A DNA stretch of 64,000 bases from NCBI GenBank assembly GCA_933228675.1, contig OW121743.1:94613998-94677997 (forward strand). The letters run 5' to 3'. The position numbers and the translations under genes were made by a program. This document shows, in pieces, positions 62,751 to 64,000 of the stretch. The number at the start of each line of letters is the position of its first letter. Position 1 is the first letter of the stretch. The notes under the pieces are model-generated. The model worked only from the letters and a program-made list of their open reading frames with translations, was not told where the DNA came from and did not search any database. This DNA comes from Stomorhina lunata. Its lineage: Eukaryota; Arthropoda; Insecta; Diptera; Rhiniidae.

Positions 62751-62863
62751 TAGAAGTTCGAAAATTATTTTGGTCATATACCTGAAGTTATGACTTGATT
62801 CAAATTAAGATTGCCTGAATAAATAATTTTTTCTTTTACAAAAAATTGCATTATTTTTCTTAC

Positions 62864-63557
62864 CAGTTTGTGTTGTGGTGCCTTGAAATAAACTCTTTAT
62901 ATAATTTAAAAATCTCCTATGAAAAGGCCGATGGCGATGTCTAGACGAACGTCTCGATTTACCCTGTTCGACATCGTCTTCATCATCTTTAGTATCACAT
63001 TTTGCAGCATCAACAATTATCTCTATACTACGTTGTTTGCTCTTACTGGAAGCTTTGAGGGAATGCGATGAGAGACTTGCGCGACCTGTATGATGTTGTG
63101 AGGCGACTGTCATAGTGCCTGCAGGAACAATTAATGCATCATTAGGATTTTTACCCGTACCAGCAATGGTGGCCAAATTAATTGAACTACCACCACCACC
63201 ACCAATTCCTCCACCACCAACACTACCACTACCAGTCATATTCGCTGGTGAATTTTGCATTAGTGTGGGTTGCTGTTGTATGATCGAACGGCTGGTACTG
63301 GCTGCACAGGCATCGTGTACTGATGTTGTGGATGTAGCGGAGGTATTGTTGAGATTATGAGTATTACCATTCGAGCCACGATAGATAAGTTCACTTTCGT
63401 GTGATATGGTACGAATGACATGAAGGCCAGTATGATGCGAGGTACTGGTGGTAAGAGCACCACCATCACCCCTATTGCCATTCTGATGGCCGTTCGAAGA
63501 ACCATTCAGGCCCGTATAGTAGGCGCTTTGTGGACGTTGTACTTGTGGACCCGCCAT
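62864..63557 (-). CDS. KChIP-like calcium sensor, coding exon 1 (N-terminal 231 codons plus 1 nt)
   Basis: First visible coding exon of a Kv-channel-interacting protein; the family binds the cytoplasmic N-terminus of Kv4 channels and tunes A-type K+ current. The ATG at 63557 has A at -3 and G at +4, and an in-frame TAA lies 27 nt upstream. The reading frame runs to a GTAAGA donor at 62863, leaving phase 1. The protein is low complexity: Ser/Thr/Asn/Gly/His-rich at 1-110, a Gly run at about 110-124, acidic DDEDD at about 191-195, a basic Arg/His tract at about 200-215 and a short hydrophobic stretch FLNYIKSLF at about 216-224. KChIP N-termini are variable and usually far shorter, so this is a long isoform-specific head. 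Assignment rests on the phase match and on the sense continuation into exon 2, not on homology of this exon itself. The frame would continue 19 codons into the intron if unspliced. Confidence 0.8.
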
Positions 63558-64000
63558 ATTTATATGATCTAGTTCTTTGATTTATTGTTGTTGCCTTATT
63601 AGCTAATGGAACACAATTGAGTTTTGTTTTGGATTTAGGCTTATTTTAATTTGTCTTTTTTAATTATTTTGATTTTGAAAGCTTTTTCACTCTAAGCTAC
63701 TCCTCTTTGTCTTTTCATGTTGCTGCTGTTTTTCTGTTTTTTTTAACGATTCAATAATTTCCTTCAAATTTTATAAGTTTCAGGTACTACATACTCTACT
63801 TTGGCACTAAGTTTTATTGCATTTTTATAACAGACAAACATTTTTATTATTTTTTTTTTAATTTTAGTTATTAGCTAAATTTTTTTAGTTGCTTTTATAA
63901 TTTGTACACTTCTTAATATTTTAATAATTTTTTTTGCATTAGCTCATTTGTTAGTATTTTTAGTTGCTTGTTAATTTTTTTCTTGTTATACTACGACAAC
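63558..64000 (-). promoter_or_regulatory. Probable 5' leader or upstream region of the KChIP gene, with a short uORF
   Basis: AT-rich sequence immediately upstream of the exon 1 ATG. On the minus strand it reads like a dipteran 5' UTR, A-rich with CAGCAGCAAC-type patches. An 8-codon upstream ORF (ATG at 63718-63716, stop at 63694-63692) is present, and all frames are stop-rich. No convincing TATA box or initiator can be fixed, so the transcription start is unknown and may lie outside the window. Confidence 0.45.

Larger units (their letters stand above)
22915..62863 (-). other. KChIP intron 1 (about 39.9 kb)
   Basis: Bounded by the exon 1 donor (GTAAGA at 62863) and the exon 2 acceptor (CAG at 22917-22915). 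Splice phases agree. It is filled with satellite arrays and transposon remnants. Alternative first exons of the same gene could be hidden here, as KChIP genes commonly use several, but none can be proved from sequence alone. Confidence 0.8.

Noticed and set aside
63115..63360. Open frames overlapping KChIP exon 1 (63115-63360 plus, 63260-63505 minus)
   Set aside because: Shadow frames of the Gly/Pro and His-rich exon; the exon 1 frame is the one that joins exon 2 in phase.

Overview
The window is dipteran nuclear DNA, very AT-rich. It most resembles a calyptrate fly such as a blow fly or house-fly relative; that placement is inferred from the gene sequence, the transposon families and the intron size, and no species marker was seen. 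It lies almost entirely inside one gene on the minus strand. That gene encodes a Kv-channel-interacting protein (KChIP), a neuronal EF-hand calcium sensor equivalent to the Drosophila CG5890 type.

Three coding exons can be placed with matching splice phases: exon 1 at 62864-63557, exon 2 at 22723-22914 and exon 3 at 12613-12686. They give 320 codons. The remaining EF-hand exons must lie beyond base 1. The likely 5' leader is 63558-64000. Intron 1 is about 39.9 kb, intron 2 about 10.0 kb, and at least 12.6 kb of intron 3 is present. No other intact protein gene, rRNA or functional tRNA was found.

The introns are unusual. Roughly a third of the window is satellite-like DNA with monomers of 28-31 bp. 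One group (about 28-29 bp) is at 9580-12478, 14570-16945, 41828-44468, 46640-48852, 59395-59745 and 60175-62450, with a longer relative at 26113-28425. A second group (31 bp) is at 3340-3925, 39215-40112, 52630-54730 and 56130-58030. Monomers carry strong dyad symmetry, so intron RNA would form strings of hairpins. Two blocks (16 units at 3368-3863 and 9 units at 62036-62300) are nearly uniform and look recent. One 31-bp array sits inside a Helentron/DINE-1-like element, which suggests where the satellites came from. One 28-bp array and its flank are duplicated as a segment.

Between the arrays lie transposon remnants. They include a piggyBac-like relic, DINE-1-like Helentrons, a 5'-truncated CR1/Jockey-group LINE, an RTE-like LINE, a tRNA-derived SINE, a hAT element nested in a second DNA transposon (both with target-site duplications), a pogo-like element with TA duplications, several MITEs, and foldback structures. 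Other stretches are plain AT-rich intron with a few GC-richer islands that may be regulatory or alternative exons.
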